Below are positions 1-8,644 of a DNA stretch of 64,000 bases, piece after piece; the stretch's first letter is position 1, and each line of letters opens with the position of its first letter. The stretch comes from Chloroflexota bacterium (lineage in GTDB: Bacteria; Chloroflexota; Dehalococcoidia; Tepidiformales; Tepidiformaceae): assembly GCA_016191435.1 (NCBI GenBank), contig JACPOQ010000035.1:558001-622000 (forward strand). The letters run 5' to 3'. Below the pieces are notes generated by a model that worked only from the letters and a program-made list of their open reading frames with translations, had not been told where the DNA came from and did not search any database. The translations under genes and the position numbers were made by a program.

Positions 1-2
1 GT

Positions 3-140
3 CGCGACCCTGGCCATCGGCCAAGGGCGCTCTTCCCGGCCTTCGTCGGCGGGCTGCTGGTCTTCCTCGCCACCCGTCGCGCGGGCATCGTGTTCCGGCG
101 CCGTCCATCAAGAAGCCCCGAGTTCCAGCTCGCAGCCTGA
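3..140 (+). CDS. C-terminal end of an unidentified membrane protein (partial)
   Basis: The first 140 bases hold an open frame entering from the left edge and ending in TGA at 138-140. About 45 residues are visible. They contain one hydrophobic stretch (ALFPAFVGGLLVFLA) followed at once by an Arg-rich tail, as at the cytoplasmic end of a last transmembrane helix. No family can be named from so little. The stop is followed by about 105 bases with no gene before the convergent cysteine desulfurase. The frame choice rests only on the hydrophobic-then-basic pattern. Confidence 0.4.
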   Translation, partial: RDPGHRPRALFPAFVGGLLVFLATRRAGIVFRRRPSRSPEFQLAA

Positions 141-245
141 CCGCCAGGTAGACGCCGAACAGCGCGCCCCCGGATTGGCGGCAGCCAGTCCCGGGGGCCT
201 TCGCGTTGCGCACCCATCGAGGGAAACCGGACGGCGTGGGGCGAA

Positions 246-1421
246 TCAGGTCAGCGCGAGCGACGCCGCCCGCGCTTGCAGCGCCTCGCCGGGGATGACC
301 TGGATGACCTCTTCGATTTCCGCCTCCGTCGTCGCTTCGCCGAGGCTGAAGCGCACGCTCCCGACCGCACGGCGGATAGGGACGCCCATCGCCATCAGCA
401 CATGCGATGGCTCCCAGGTGGAGTTCGAACAGGCACTGCCCGAACTCGCGGCGATGCCCCGCCGGTCCAGCCCGGCGACCAGCGCCTCGCTCTCGATGCC
501 CTCGAAGGAAATGTTCAGGTTGTTCGGGAGGCAATCGACCTGGCAGCCGTTAACCGCGGCGCCGGGCGTCGTTGCGAGAATCCCGTCGCGCAGCCGCTCC
601 CGCAGGCGCCGCACCCGTGCCGTCCGCTCGGAGATACCGGCGACCGCGAATTCGAGCGCCGCGGCTGTCCCGGCGATGCCGGCGACGTTCTCGGTGCCTG
701 CGCGCTTCTGCATCTCCTGGCCGCCACCATGAATCAGTTGGCGAAAGGGCGTCGCGCGCCGGAGGTAGAGCACACCGGAGCCCTTTGGGCCGCCGAACTT
801 GTGCGAAGACATGCTGAGCGCATCGACACCCAGCGTGTCGGCGTCCAGGGGCAGCCAGCCAGGCGCCTGGACGGCGTCGGTGTGCAGTAACACGCGGTGT
901 TGCCGCTGGCTGGCGTACTCCCGCACGAGCCGCGCGATCTCCGCGACGGGCTGCACGGTGCCGACTTCGTTGTTGGCGAGCATCACGCTCGCGAGCACCG
1001 TCTCTGGCCGCAACGCCGCTTCAAACTCATCGACACTGATGCGGCCGGAGCCATCGCACCCGATGTACGTGACCTCGAAGCCGAGCTCTTCGAGGAACTG
1101 TGCGACGTGCAGGCCGGCGTGATGCTCGATCGCAGTCGTGATGACGTGGTTCCCGGAGCCCGCGCGGCGCATCGCGTACGCGATGCCGAGGCAGGCGGCG
1201 TTGATGCTCTCCGTGCCGCCGCTCGTGAAGACGATCTCCGTGGGCCGCGCGCCGATGCATCCCGCGACCGTGGCCCGGGCCTGGTCCACCGCCGCCTGCG
1301 CCTCCCGCCCGATGCGGTAGAGGCCGCTGGGGTTACCGAACGCACCACCGAGGTACGGCGCCATCGCGTCGCGGGCGCGCGCGTTGAGCGGCCCCGTGGC
1401 GGCGTAGTCGAGGTAGATCAT
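246..1421 (-). CDS. Cysteine desulfurase (NifS/IscS family, class V aminotransferase fold)
   Basis: A PLP enzyme of 391 aa that takes sulfur from L-cysteine as a persulfide for Fe-S cluster or thio-cofactor synthesis. Visible landmarks are the N-terminal LDYAATGPL, the cofactor-stacking His pair in AIEHHAG (about 100-101), the TDAVQAPG Asp loop (about 182), the PLP lysine K208 in SSHKFGGPKG, and the mobile-loop cysteine C331 in SSGSACSN that carries the persulfide. The length is normal for the family. The start has no Shine-Dalgarno, but a TACGCT box lies 8 nt upstream (complement 1430-1435), so a leaderless mRNA is likely. No scaffold (IscU/SufU) or tRNA-thiolation gene is adjacent, so the recipient of the sulfur is unknown. 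Confidence 0.9.
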   Translation of the reverse strand: MIYLDYAATGPLNARARDAMAPYLGGAFGNPSGLYRIGREAQAAVDQARATVAGCIGARPTEIVFTSGGTESINAACLGIAYAMRRAGSGNHVITTAIEHHAGLHVAQFLEELGFEVTYIGCDGSGRISVDEFEAALRPETVLASVMLANNEVGTVQPVAEIARLVREYASQRQHRVLLHTDAVQAPGWLPLDADTLGVDALSMSSHKFGGPKGSGVLYLRRATPFRQLIHGGGQEMQKRAGTENVAGIAGTAAALEFAVAGISERTARVRRLRERLRDGILATTPGAAVNGCQVDCLPNNLNISFEGIESEALVAGLDRRGIAASSGSACSNSTWEPSHVLMAMGVPIRRAVGSVRFSLGEATTEAEIEEVIQVIPGEALQARAASLALT

Positions 1422-1467
1422 CGTGACTTAGCGTAGCAGGCTCCCGAGCGGCGGCGCTCGCTACGCC

Positions 1468-2292
1468 TCAATCCGGTTGAGGCGGCGACGGACCGTCCCG
1501 CAGCAGCGACGTAATCGCCTCTACGTCCGCATCGCCGCGCCCGAGCGTGACGCGCCCCGTGTCGCGCAGTTCCGCCAGCGAGTCCCGGAAGTCGGCGAAG
1601 TGGCGGAGCATGACGCCGAGGTGGATATAGACGGCGAAGCCCATCGCCTGCGCCTCACCCGGCGTCACGAGCCAGCTGTTGAGCAGCTGCGGGATGCCCG
1701 CCAGGTCCCTCGCGGCGCGTTCGATGAACTCCCGGCCCTTCAAGCCGTCGATGAACACCATGTCGGCGCCGGCCTCGCGGTACGCCTTCGCCCGCGCCAC
1801 GGCGTCGTCCCAACCATTCGGCTGCAGCGCGTCGGTGCGCGCGATGATGACGAGGCCCGGGCCCGAACGCGCGGCAACGGCGGCGCGCACTTTCGCCACC
1901 ATCTCGTCGCGCGGGATCACGCGCTTACCTTCGAGGAAGCCGCAGCGCTTTGGCCACTCCTGGTCCTCGATGTGGAGCGCGCCCACGCCTGCGCGTTCAT
2001 ACACTGCCACCGTGCGCGCCACGTTCGTTTCGTTGCCGTAGCCCGTGTCCGCATCGGCGATGACGGGGACGCTGGTGGCGCCAGCAATTCGCGCCGCGTT
2101 TGCAGACATCTCGCCCAGCCCAATCATGCCCATATCAGGAAGGCCGTACGACGCGGCGGTGCCGAACCCCGTCATGTAGACCGCGTGAAACCCGGCCTGC
2201 TCGGCGAGCTTCGCCTGCACGCCATCGAACACGAACGGCGCCACCACGAGTCCCCGAGCCATCAGCGTGCGCAGCCGGTCGCCGTTGTTCAT
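1468..2292 (-). CDS. Isocitrate lyase/PEP mutase superfamily enzyme (2-methylisocitrate lyase or oxaloacetate decarboxylase type)
   Basis: A TIM-barrel Mg-dependent C-C or P-C lyase of 274 aa. The Mg-binding DADTGYG loop sits at about 80-86, the IEDQ acidic pair near 109-111 and the catalytic loop KRCG at 115-118. The loop reads KRCGF rather than the KRCGH of methylisocitrate lyases, so the substrate may differ from methylisocitrate. I start at the ATG at 2290-2292 (MNNGD), because the longer frame upstream overlaps the preceding gene. That upstream gene stops only 2 nt before this start, so the two form one transcript and are probably translationally coupled. Oxaloacetate decarboxylase and carboxyphosphonoenolpyruvate mutase are possible alternatives. 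Confidence 0.82.
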   Translation of the reverse strand: MNNGDRLRTLMARGLVVAPFVFDGVQAKLAEQAGFHAVYMTGFGTAASYGLPDMGMIGLGEMSANAARIAGATSVPVIADADTGYGNETNVARTVAVYERAGVGALHIEDQEWPKRCGFLEGKRVIPRDEMVAKVRAAVAARSGPGLVIIARTDALQPNGWDDAVARAKAYREAGADMVFIDGLKGREFIERAARDLAGIPQLLNSWLVTPGEAQAMGFAVYIHLGVMLRHFADFRDSLAELRDTGRVTLGRGDADVEAITSLLRDGPSPPQPD

Positions 2293-2294
2293 CG

Positions 2295-2672
2295 TCAGCG
2301 GAGGGCCGCGGTCTGGGCCGTGTCCAGGTATTCGTCCAGCCGGGTGATGTGCCCGTCTTCGATGCTGAAGATGATGCACGCGGGGATGTTCAGCGGCGTG
2401 CCGTTGGGGGCGATGCCGCGCAGCACGTGCTGCTGGACCACGCGCCCGCCGCCGGTCACTTCGCGCCGGATCTCTTCGTAGCGCAGGTTCGAGATGTGCC
2501 TGGTCACCCACGTCAGCGTCACGACGTTCTCGGCGACGGTCTGGGTGGTGTTGCTGTTGTTGTGCCAGATCACGGCGTCGGGAGCATACATTGCCCGCAC
2601 GGCGTCAATGTCCGCGCTCTGGATGGCGGCGAAGAAGCGATCGAGCAACGCGAGCTTGTCGCTGGATGTCAC
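2295..2672 (-). CDS. SnoaL-like / NTF2-fold protein
   Basis: A 125-aa protein of the SnoaL/NTF2-like fold, a small cone-shaped alpha+beta barrel used for ligand binding or isomerase/hydrolase chemistry. The pattern is typical: an N-terminal helix (LLDRFFAAIQSADID), then AMYAPDAVIWHNN, then strands ending in IIFSIEDGHITRLDEYLDT. I choose the GTG at 2670-2672 because CGGAGG lies 6 nt before it; the ATG 33 nt further upstream has no such site. It is the first gene of a two-gene unit with the lyase that follows, and its start faces recQ across about 120 bp. The substrate is unknown. Confidence 0.72.
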   Translation of the reverse strand: MTSSDKLALLDRFFAAIQSADIDAVRAMYAPDAVIWHNNSNTTQTVAENVVTLTWVTRHISNLRYEEIRREVTGGGRVVQQHVLRGIAPNGTPLNIPACIIFSIEDGHITRLDEYLDTAQTAALR

Positions 2673-2792
2673 GGCGGGCCTCCGTTCGCGGGCGAGCATA
2701 CGCACGTCTCGGCACGTGGCTCAACCCGCCTCGATGTCGCCTTTTCGACGCCACTGGCCTTTCGTCGCTCAAATGTTCTACACTTGCGAACC

Positions 2793-4892
2793 GTGACCAT
2801 CGCCGCGCCGCCTCTCGCCGACCCGCGCGCGCTCGCGCCCGCCCGCAAGGTCCTCGCCGAGGTGTTCGGCTACCGCGAATTCCGCCCTGGGCAGCCCGAG
2901 GTCATCGCTTCCGTCCTCGCGCGGCGCGATACGCTCGCGGTGATGCCGACGGGCGGCGGTAAGAGCTTCTGCTTCCAGGTGCCGGCCTTGCTCGCGAGCG
3001 ACACGCTGACCGTGGTCGTCTCACCGCTCCTCGCCCTGATGAAGGACCAGGTCGATGCACTGCGCCAGTCAGGCGTGGCAGCCGCGGCCGTGAACTCGAC
3101 GATGTCGCGCGAAGACCAGGCGGCGGTGATGGAACAGGCGGTCTCCGGCGAGCTGCGGCTGCTCTACGTCGCCCCGGAGCGCTTTGGCGACGGCGGCTTC
3201 ATGGCCGCGCTCCGGCGTGCCAACGTGGGGCTGCTCGCGATCGACGAAGCGCATTGCATCTCGCAGTGGGGCCACGACTTTCGCCCGAGCTATCGCGACC
3301 TTGGCAGTGTGCGGCCGCGACTCGGCAACCCGCCGATCGTTGCCCTCACCGCCACCGCCGACCCGCTCGTGCGCGAAGACATCGTCGAACGCCTGCAACT
3401 GCACGCCCCGGTCGTCCATGTGGCCGGCTTCGACCGCCCGAACCTCCGCTTCGACGTGATCCGCACGAAGAGCATCAAGGAAAAGCAGGAACTGATCGCG
3501 GCGAAACTGAAGACGCTTGGCGAAGAGTCCGCGATCGTCTATTGCGGCACCCGCAAGAAGGTCGAGGAGTTGACAGACTACCTCCAACGGCAGCGCATCA
3601 AGTGCGCGCGCTACCACGCCGGCATGCCCGATGACGACCGCCGCCGCATCCAGGACGCGTTCGCCCGCGATAGCCTCCGCATCATCGTGGCCACGAACGC
3701 GTTCGGTATGGGCATCGATAAGCCCGACGTCCGCATGGTGCTCCACCACGATCTGCCCGATTCGCTGGAGTCGTACTACCAGGAGGCGGGGCGCGGCGGG
3801 CGCGATGGCGAGCCCGCCGACTGCGTCCTCTACTTCTCCCAACGCGACCGCCAGCTGCGCGAGTTCTTCATCGACCTCGCGCATCCGGAGCCGCACATGG
3901 TCGTCGATGTGTACAAGCGCCTCGTGGAGTTCCAGGGCAAGCGCACGCACATCCGCGAACTCATGACGGAAGAGGACCAGCCCGGCATCAATGCCGCCGT
4001 GCAGACGCTCGTCGATTGCGGTCTCGCCGGCCGCCAGGGCCAGATGGCATGGGCGACGCGCCCCAACGGCGAGGACGAGATCGATACCGCCGGCCTCGAA
4101 GCGCACCGCGACCACGCCGTGCGGAAGCTCGATTCCATGCAGCACTACGCCGAATCGATGACCTGCCTGCGCGCCCGCATCCTCGACTACTTTGGCGAGA
4201 CCGGGCACGGCGCATCCTGCGGGAGCTGCGGGCCGTGCATCGCGCCGCCCGCGCGCATCATCGGCGCGCTGACCGAGGCCGACGACCGCCTCTTCCACGC
4301 GCTCCGCGCTGTCCGGCGCCGGTTCGCCGACGAGGCGAACGTCCCGCCGTTCACCATCTTCAGCGACGCCACGCTGCACGAAATGGCACGGCGCACGCCG
4401 CGCAACCGCGTCGAGATGCTCAGCGTCTCGGGCGTCGGCCAGGTAAAGTTCGAACGCTACGGCGAGGCATTCCTCGCTGTCACCCGTGCCGCCGCGCCCG
4501 CCGGCGGCGCCCCGGCGGGCCAGATCGCGCCTGGCCCCCGGCGCGACGTGCCGCTCCGCTCGCGCGAAGGCAAGGCGCTGAACGCGTCGCTCCGCCGCAC
4601 CTGGGAGCTCTTTCGCGAAGGCCACGACATCCCCGCCATCGCCGCGCAACGCGGCCTTTCGACCAGCACGATTACGCAGCACGTCGTCGACCTGCTACTT
4701 GCGAAGGAGATCGACGATGTCTCGCGCTGGGTCGATGAGATGACGATGGCGCGGATTCGCCGGGCCGCCGGGGAAGGCCCCATCGGCCCGCTCGGGCCGC
4801 TCAAGGAGCAGCTCGGCGAATCCGTGAGCTACGACCAGCTCCACCTGGCGCGGGCGTGGATCAACACGCGCGAACGCGGGCAGGCGAGCTGA
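2793..4892 (+). CDS. recQ: ATP-dependent DNA helicase RecQ with C-terminal helix-turn-helix domain
   Basis: A 3'-5' superfamily-2 DNA helicase of 699 aa acting in recombination and replication-fork repair. Walker A MPTGGGKS is at about 51-58 and DEAH at 151-154, followed by the RecQ aromatic loop region QWGHDFRP. Next come the helicase C domain (AFGMGIDKPDV, QEAGRGGRDG), a zinc module with CLRARI and CGSCGPC, an HRDC domain (starting DDRLFHALRAVRRRFA) and a C-terminal helix-turn-helix (PAIAAQRGLSTSTITQH). The frame is open far upstream, but that part is antisense to the lyase pair. The GTG at 2793 gives a normal N-terminus, and a TACACT box 8 nt before it suggests a leaderless start. Confidence 0.93.
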   Translation: MTIAAPPLADPRALAPARKVLAEVFGYREFRPGQPEVIASVLARRDTLAVMPTGGGKSFCFQVPALLASDTLTVVVSPLLALMKDQVDALRQSGVAAAAVNSTMSREDQAAVMEQAVSGELRLLYVAPERFGDGGFMAALRRANVGLLAIDEAHCISQWGHDFRPSYRDLGSVRPRLGNPPIVALTATADPLVREDIVERLQLHAPVVHVAGFDRPNLRFDVIRTKSIKEKQELIAAKLKTLGEESAIVYCGTRKKVEELTDYLQRQRIKCARYHAGMPDDDRRRIQDAFARDSLRIIVATNAFGMGIDKPDVRMVLHHDLPDSLESYYQEAGRGGRDGEPADCVLYFSQRDRQLREFFIDLAHPEPHMVVDVYKRLVEFQGKRTHIRELMTEEDQPGINAAVQTLVDCGLAGRQGQMAWATRPNGEDEIDTAGLEAHRDHAVRKLDSMQHYAESMTCLRARILDYFGETGHGASCGSCGPCIAPPARIIGALTEADDRLFHALRAVRRRFADEANVPPFTIFSDATLHEMARRTPRNRVEMLSVSGVGQVKFERYGEAFLAVTRAAAPAGGAPAGQIAPGPRRDVPLRSREGKALNASLRRTWELFREGHDIPAIAAQRGLSTSTITQHVVDLLLAKEIDDVSRWVDEMTMARIRRAAGEGPIGPLGPLKEQLGESVSYDQLHLARAWINTRERGQAS

Positions 4893-4930
4893 CCGAGATC
4901 CGCCACGCGGCGGCCGCGCCGGAGGCGTCC

Positions 4931-5899
4931 ATGAAGCATGTACCGTTCGGTTCCACCAGCCTCATCGTTTCGAACCTGTGCCTAGGCACGATGCAGTTCG
5001 GCTGGACCGCCGGCGAGGACGCATCGTTCGCCGTACTTGATGCGTTCGTCGCCGCCGGCGGGAACTTCCTCGATACGGCGGACGTCTATTCGCGCTGGCT
5101 GCCCGGTCACAAGGGCGGCGAGAGCGAAACCATCATCGGCAAGTGGCTGAAAGCCCGCGGCAATCGCAACGCGATGATCGTGGCGACGAAATGCCGCGCC
5201 CGCGTGTGGCCCGGCCCGTCCGGCGAAGGGCTCTCACGCGAGCACATCGTGAAGGCTTGCGAGTACAGTCTCCGCCGGCTCCAGGTCGAGACCATCGACC
5301 TCTACCAGTTTCACTCGTTCGATGCGGGCGTCCCCATCGAGGAGAGCCTGCGCGCCGGGGAGGAGCTGGTGCGGGCGGGAAAGGTTCGCTGCCTCGGCGC
5401 TTCCAACTACCCGCCGGGGCACCTGCACGCCGCCATGACGGCCGCCGGCGCGGCGGGCGTGCCGGGCTTCGTGTCGCTGCAGCCCCACCACAACCTGGTC
5501 CACCGGCGGGAATACGAGGCGGGCCTCCAATCCATCTGTCTCGAATACGGCCTCGCCGTGATCCCGTACAGCCCGCTCGCGAAGGGCTTCCTCACGGGCA
5601 AGTACACGCAGGGCGGCCCGCCGGTGCGGAGCGCGCGCAGCAACGCCGTCAAGAGCTACCTCAACGATGACGGCTGGCGAGTGATAGAGGCGCTGCGCGA
5701 GGTGGCGGCCGCGCACGACACGACAACGTCGGCGGTGGCGCTCGCGTGGCAGCTGGCGCAACCCGGCATCACCGCGCCCATTACCGGGGCGAACACGGCC
5801 GCACAGCTTGCGGACCTGCTGCCGGCCGCCGACCTCGAACTCACCGCGGCGGAGCTCACGACCCTCGATGCCGCCAGCCGCCGATTCCTCGATGCCTGA
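4931..5899 (+). CDS. Aldo/keto reductase
   Basis: An NAD(P)H-dependent (beta/alpha)8 oxidoreductase of 322 aa. The catalytic tetrad is visible: D48 in FLDTAD, Y53 in DVYS, K87 in VATKC and H128 in LYQFHSFD. The middle carries RCLGASNYPPGHL and the C-terminal half the cofactor-binding region (PITGANTAAQLADLL). The start ATG at 4931 has GGAGG 5 nt upstream. A longer in-frame start overlaps the end of recQ and is less likely. It follows recQ by 38 nt in the same direction and may share its transcript. The physiological carbonyl substrate cannot be told; the sequence is of the general YajO/PdxI-like soluble type. Confidence 0.88.
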   Translation: MKHVPFGSTSLIVSNLCLGTMQFGWTAGEDASFAVLDAFVAAGGNFLDTADVYSRWLPGHKGGESETIIGKWLKARGNRNAMIVATKCRARVWPGPSGEGLSREHIVKACEYSLRRLQVETIDLYQFHSFDAGVPIEESLRAGEELVRAGKVRCLGASNYPPGHLHAAMTAAGAAGVPGFVSLQPHHNLVHRREYEAGLQSICLEYGLAVIPYSPLAKGFLTGKYTQGGPPVRSARSNAVKSYLNDDGWRVIEALREVAAAHDTTTSAVALAWQLAQPGITAPITGANTAAQLADLLPAADLELTAAELTTLDAASRRFLDA

Positions 5900-5953
5900 G
5901 GCGCCGGCGCTTCCGGCAGGCCACTGCCCGGACAATCCACTAGACTGGCGCCA

Positions 5954-7294
5954 ATGATTCCGGCCACACCTGTCTCGTTGCCGTTCGCGGCGCGTGTGCT
6001 CCCATCCCGCGTGTTCTATGGCTGGTACATCGTCGCCGCCTGCGGCCTGCTGATGTTCGTCGGCGTGGGCGTTGGCTACTACGGTTTGCCCGTCTTCCTC
6101 AAGCCCTTGAAGGAAGAGCATGGCTGGACCACCACCGAGGTCAGTTGGGCGCCCGCCATCTACTTCCTGGTCTCCGGCATCACTGCGGCGCTCATCGGTC
6201 CGACCGTCGACCGGCGTGGACCGATGATTTTTCTTGCGGTCGGGATGGTGGTGAACGGTGTCAGCGCGGCGTTTATCGGACTGGTGGATCAACTCTGGCA
6301 GCTCTACCTGGTCTACTTCGTCTTCGCGATTGCGTATGGGATGTCGGCGGGCGTGGCCGTGAACGCGATCTTGACGCGCTGGTTCATCCGCAGGCGGGCT
6401 CTCGCGACAAGCATCGCTTCCACGGGCGTCTCACTGGGCGGCGTGGTCCTGGCGCCAACCGCGAGCAAGCTGATCGACATCGGTGGGCTCCAACTCGCGA
6501 CGCCGATCCTTGGCCTCCTTGTCATCGTGGTCGGGCTGCCCGTCGCATTGTTGGTGATTTCGTGGGATCCGCGGCGTATGGGCCTCTTCCCCGACAACGA
6601 CAACGTGGAGGCCCCGAAGCCCGGTCGCGGTTCGTTCGTGGAAGCACAAATGCGGCGCTGGACGCGGGCCGAAGCGATGCACACGGTTGGCTTCTGGGCG
6701 ATCTTCGTGGCGTTCCTGGTCGTGCTCTTCGCCCAGACGGGCTATCTCATCCACCAGGTCTCGTTCCTCGAAGAGCGCCTGGGAAGCCGCAACGAAGCCG
6801 CCTGGACGCTCAGCGTCACGGCCATGGGCAGCATCGTCGCGCGGCTTGCCGTCGGCATCTTCGCCGATGGCGTCGACAAACGGCTCCTGACGGTGATCCT
6901 CTTCATCGTCCAGGGCAGCTGCATCCTCCTCATCATCCACACCGATAGCGTCGCTCTGACGTGGCTGCTGACGCTCGTGTTCGGCTTCACCATCGGCAAC
7001 GTCTACATGATGCAATCGCTGCTCGTGGGCGAGATTTTCGGGCTCGTTTCGTTCGGCTCGGTGTACGGCCTCATCAGCCTGGCCGGGCTGGCCGGCAGCG
7101 CCGCCGGGCCAGTCGTCGTCGGGTACCTGCGCGATTCCACCGGCGGTTACGGCGTGCCGTTCACCGTGACGGCGCTCCTCACCTACCTGGCTGCCGCCGC
7201 GATCGTCTTCGCGCGGCCCGCGAAACACCCGGAGGGGAGCCGGCAGCGCGCCGGCCGCCGAACTGCCGTCGGTGCGCCCGGCGGGGGCGAGTAG
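5954..7294 (+). CDS. Major facilitator superfamily transporter
   Basis: A 446-aa inner-membrane carrier with about 12 hydrophobic helices and the MFS loop motif between helices 2 and 3 (GPTVDRRGP). It begins with a short polar tail then FYGWYIVAACGLLMFVGVG, the pattern of the oxalate/formate or monocarboxylate (OFA/MCT-like) branch. A TAGACT box at 5941-5946 lies 7 nt before the ATG and no Shine-Dalgarno is present, so it is probably transcribed from its own promoter as a leaderless mRNA. The final residues are basic and cytoplasmic. The substrate is probably a small organic anion, but this is inference from family resemblance only. Confidence 0.85.
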   Translation: MIPATPVSLPFAARVLPSRVFYGWYIVAACGLLMFVGVGVGYYGLPVFLKPLKEEHGWTTTEVSWAPAIYFLVSGITAALIGPTVDRRGPMIFLAVGMVVNGVSAAFIGLVDQLWQLYLVYFVFAIAYGMSAGVAVNAILTRWFIRRRALATSIASTGVSLGGVVLAPTASKLIDIGGLQLATPILGLLVIVVGLPVALLVISWDPRRMGLFPDNDNVEAPKPGRGSFVEAQMRRWTRAEAMHTVGFWAIFVAFLVVLFAQTGYLIHQVSFLEERLGSRNEAAWTLSVTAMGSIVARLAVGIFADGVDKRLLTVILFIVQGSCILLIIHTDSVALTWLLTLVFGFTIGNVYMMQSLLVGEIFGLVSFGSVYGLISLAGLAGSAAGPVVVGYLRDSTGGYGVPFTVTALLTYLAAAAIVFARPAKHPEGSRQRAGRRTAVGAPGGGE

Positions 7295-7303
7295 TGCCGG
7301 GAA

Positions 7304-7888
7304 TTACCCGAACAGGTCCCGGAGCCGCAGCTCGAAGCCCGGTGTCGGGAAGCCCGCATCTTCGCTGCCGAGCGTGTCGTCGATGCCAAGCGTCTTCGAT
7401 TCACCCCCCGGCCGGAGCACGGTCACGGTACGCTGAGCGGGCCGGACGATCCAGACCACCGGGGTGCCGGCTTCGAAGTACTGATCCACTTTCCGCTGCA
7501 TTTCAGCAGCGCGGTTGCTCGGGGACCACACTTCCACCGCCAGGTCGGGAATGGTCCGGACTGCCCCCCGGTCCCACTGGGATTGATCCGGCACGCGGTC
7601 GGCGCAAAGCCACGAAACGTCCGGCCCTCGCACGCGATGCCTGGTTCCGGGTGTGTCACGTAGCCGATAGCTCGTTTCGACGAAGACCATTCCGAGGTCG
7701 AATCGAGCCACAAAGAGCTGCAAGGCCATGAAAATCAGGCCCTGCAGCCGGCCATGCCTCAAGTTCACGGGCATTTCGATGACAACCTTCCCGTCGTCGA
7801 GCTCCATCTTGCCGCCATCTTCGGGCTCGGGAAGGAGGTCAAACTCATCCGCCGTGTACAGGCGCGTGCTGCTCGCTACCGATGTCAT
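7304..7888 (-). CDS. Uma2 family endonuclease-like protein
   Basis: A 194-aa member of Uma2 (DUF820), a PD-(D/E)XK-fold family common in cyanobacteria and Chloroflexota and of unproven biological role. Key elements are the N-terminal YTADEFDLLPEPEDGGKMELDDG region, GPDVSW, PDLAVEVWSPSN (core Asp and Glu) and the later Lys in KVDQYFEAGTPVVWIV. The start ATG at 7886-7888 follows a TATGAT box by 6 nt (complement 7895-7900) with no ribosome site, so it is probably leaderless. A longer frame upstream is unlikely to be coding. It converges with the MFS gene 9 nt away. Three other Uma2 genes lie at 20.9, 52.9 and 53.5 kb. Confidence 0.82.
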   Translation of the reverse strand: MTSVASSTRLYTADEFDLLPEPEDGGKMELDDGKVVIEMPVNLRHGRLQGLIFMALQLFVARFDLGMVFVETSYRLRDTPGTRHRVRGPDVSWLCADRVPDQSQWDRGAVRTIPDLAVEVWSPSNRAAEMQRKVDQYFEAGTPVVWIVRPAQRTVTVLRPGGESKTLGIDDTLGSEDAGFPTPGFELRLRDLFG

Positions 7889-8045
7889 GGTCCAATCATA
7901 CCCAACGTTGCTGCCTCGCAACGTGTGCTTTGGCCCGCCGCCGTGCGACCCCGGCTGCGCCTTACTGTCAGGGAGGGCCACAGCCCGGCGGTCTCGGTGG
8001 TCTCTGCTCCCCAGGGCGGCCCCATCGCGGGACATGCGGACGCCA

Positions 8046-8432
8046 TCACCGATCGGCTGCACGGCGGGTGCGTCTGCGCGGAAGCATTCGACCCCTGGTC
8101 ACCGCCGTCTTCGGTGGCAGCGAACTTGCGTATGCGGCGCACAGGGTAACCCATTCGGCGAGCTCCTCGTCGCTGCCAGGCCCCTCCGCGCCGACAAACA
8201 GCATGCCCGTCATCGGCCGGCCCGTGACGTCCATCGGTCGCGTATGCGGACGACCAAGCGCCTCGGCGAAACGCTCTCGACCAGTCCGCGCCATCAGCTC
8301 ATCGCGCATGATGCCGCAGGCCATGTTGCCGTTGATGAGGAACGCGATTCCGCCGAACATCTTCCGTTCCGTGAACGGCTGCACCGTGCCGAGCTGGAAG
8401 CGGATGCGCTGCGCGAGCGCCTCGTCATACAT
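8046..8432 (-). CDS. TfoX/Sxy family N-terminal-domain protein
   Basis: A 128-aa protein with the TfoX N-terminal fold (TERKMFGGIAFLINGNMACGIM and later PMTGMLFVGAEG). In gammaproteobacteria TfoX controls competence with CRP. In other phyla this single-domain form is of unknown function and should not be read as a competence regulator. The C-terminus is a basic low-complexity tail (RGRMLPRRRTRRAADR), as in many short homologues. It stands alone between the Uma2 gene and a degenerate SCP2 fragment. About 157 bases without a gene separate it from the Uma2 start. Confidence 0.8.
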   Translation of the reverse strand: MYDEALAQRIRFQLGTVQPFTERKMFGGIAFLINGNMACGIMRDELMARTGRERFAEALGRPHTRPMDVTGRPMTGMLFVGAEGPGSDEELAEWVTLCAAYASSLPPKTAVTRGRMLPRRRTRRAADR

Positions 8433-8450
8433 CGCGGGTTAGAATGGTAG

Positions 8451-8633
8451 CCCCTTGAGGCCCTGGCCGCCCTTCAGCGTGCTCACTTCGCCGGCCCGGT
8501 GACAGGGCTGCTCGCGCTCATGTCCGGCAAGCTCTCCGTCCGCGAGGGGATGGACAACGGCGCGCTTCGCGTTGAGGGCGATGTGTCCGCCGCCGAGGCG
8601 ATCGAAAGCTTCTTCACCACCGGCCGGAACTAG
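8451..8633 (+). pseudogene. C-terminal remnant of an SCP2/sterol-carrier-type domain
   Basis: An open frame of 61 codons runs from just after an in-frame TAG (8448-8450) to TAG at 8631-8633. The visible peptide contains LLALMSGKLSVREGMDNGAL and then RVEGDVSAAEAIESFF. This is the typical last strand and helix of SCP2-like domains (gate helix then RVEGD), as found at the ends of HxlR-type regulators and alkylsulfatases. There is no plausible start except a GTG at 8499, and no N-terminal part of such a gene upstream. I read it as a truncated gene. It converges on the aldehyde oxidoreductase 11 nt away. Confidence 0.5.
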
Positions 8634-8644
8634 CAGTGCCACCG

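Noticed and set aside
296-305. Search for tRNA, rRNA or CRISPR anywhere in the window
   Set aside because: I found no cloverleaf with a TTCGA-type T loop, no rRNA-like stretch and no regularly spaced repeats; short GGTTCGA-like strings all fall inside good genes.
3069-4682. 537-codon open frame antisense to recQ
   Set aside because: It mirrors recQ codons in GC-rich DNA, has no family features, and recQ motifs on the other strand are complete.
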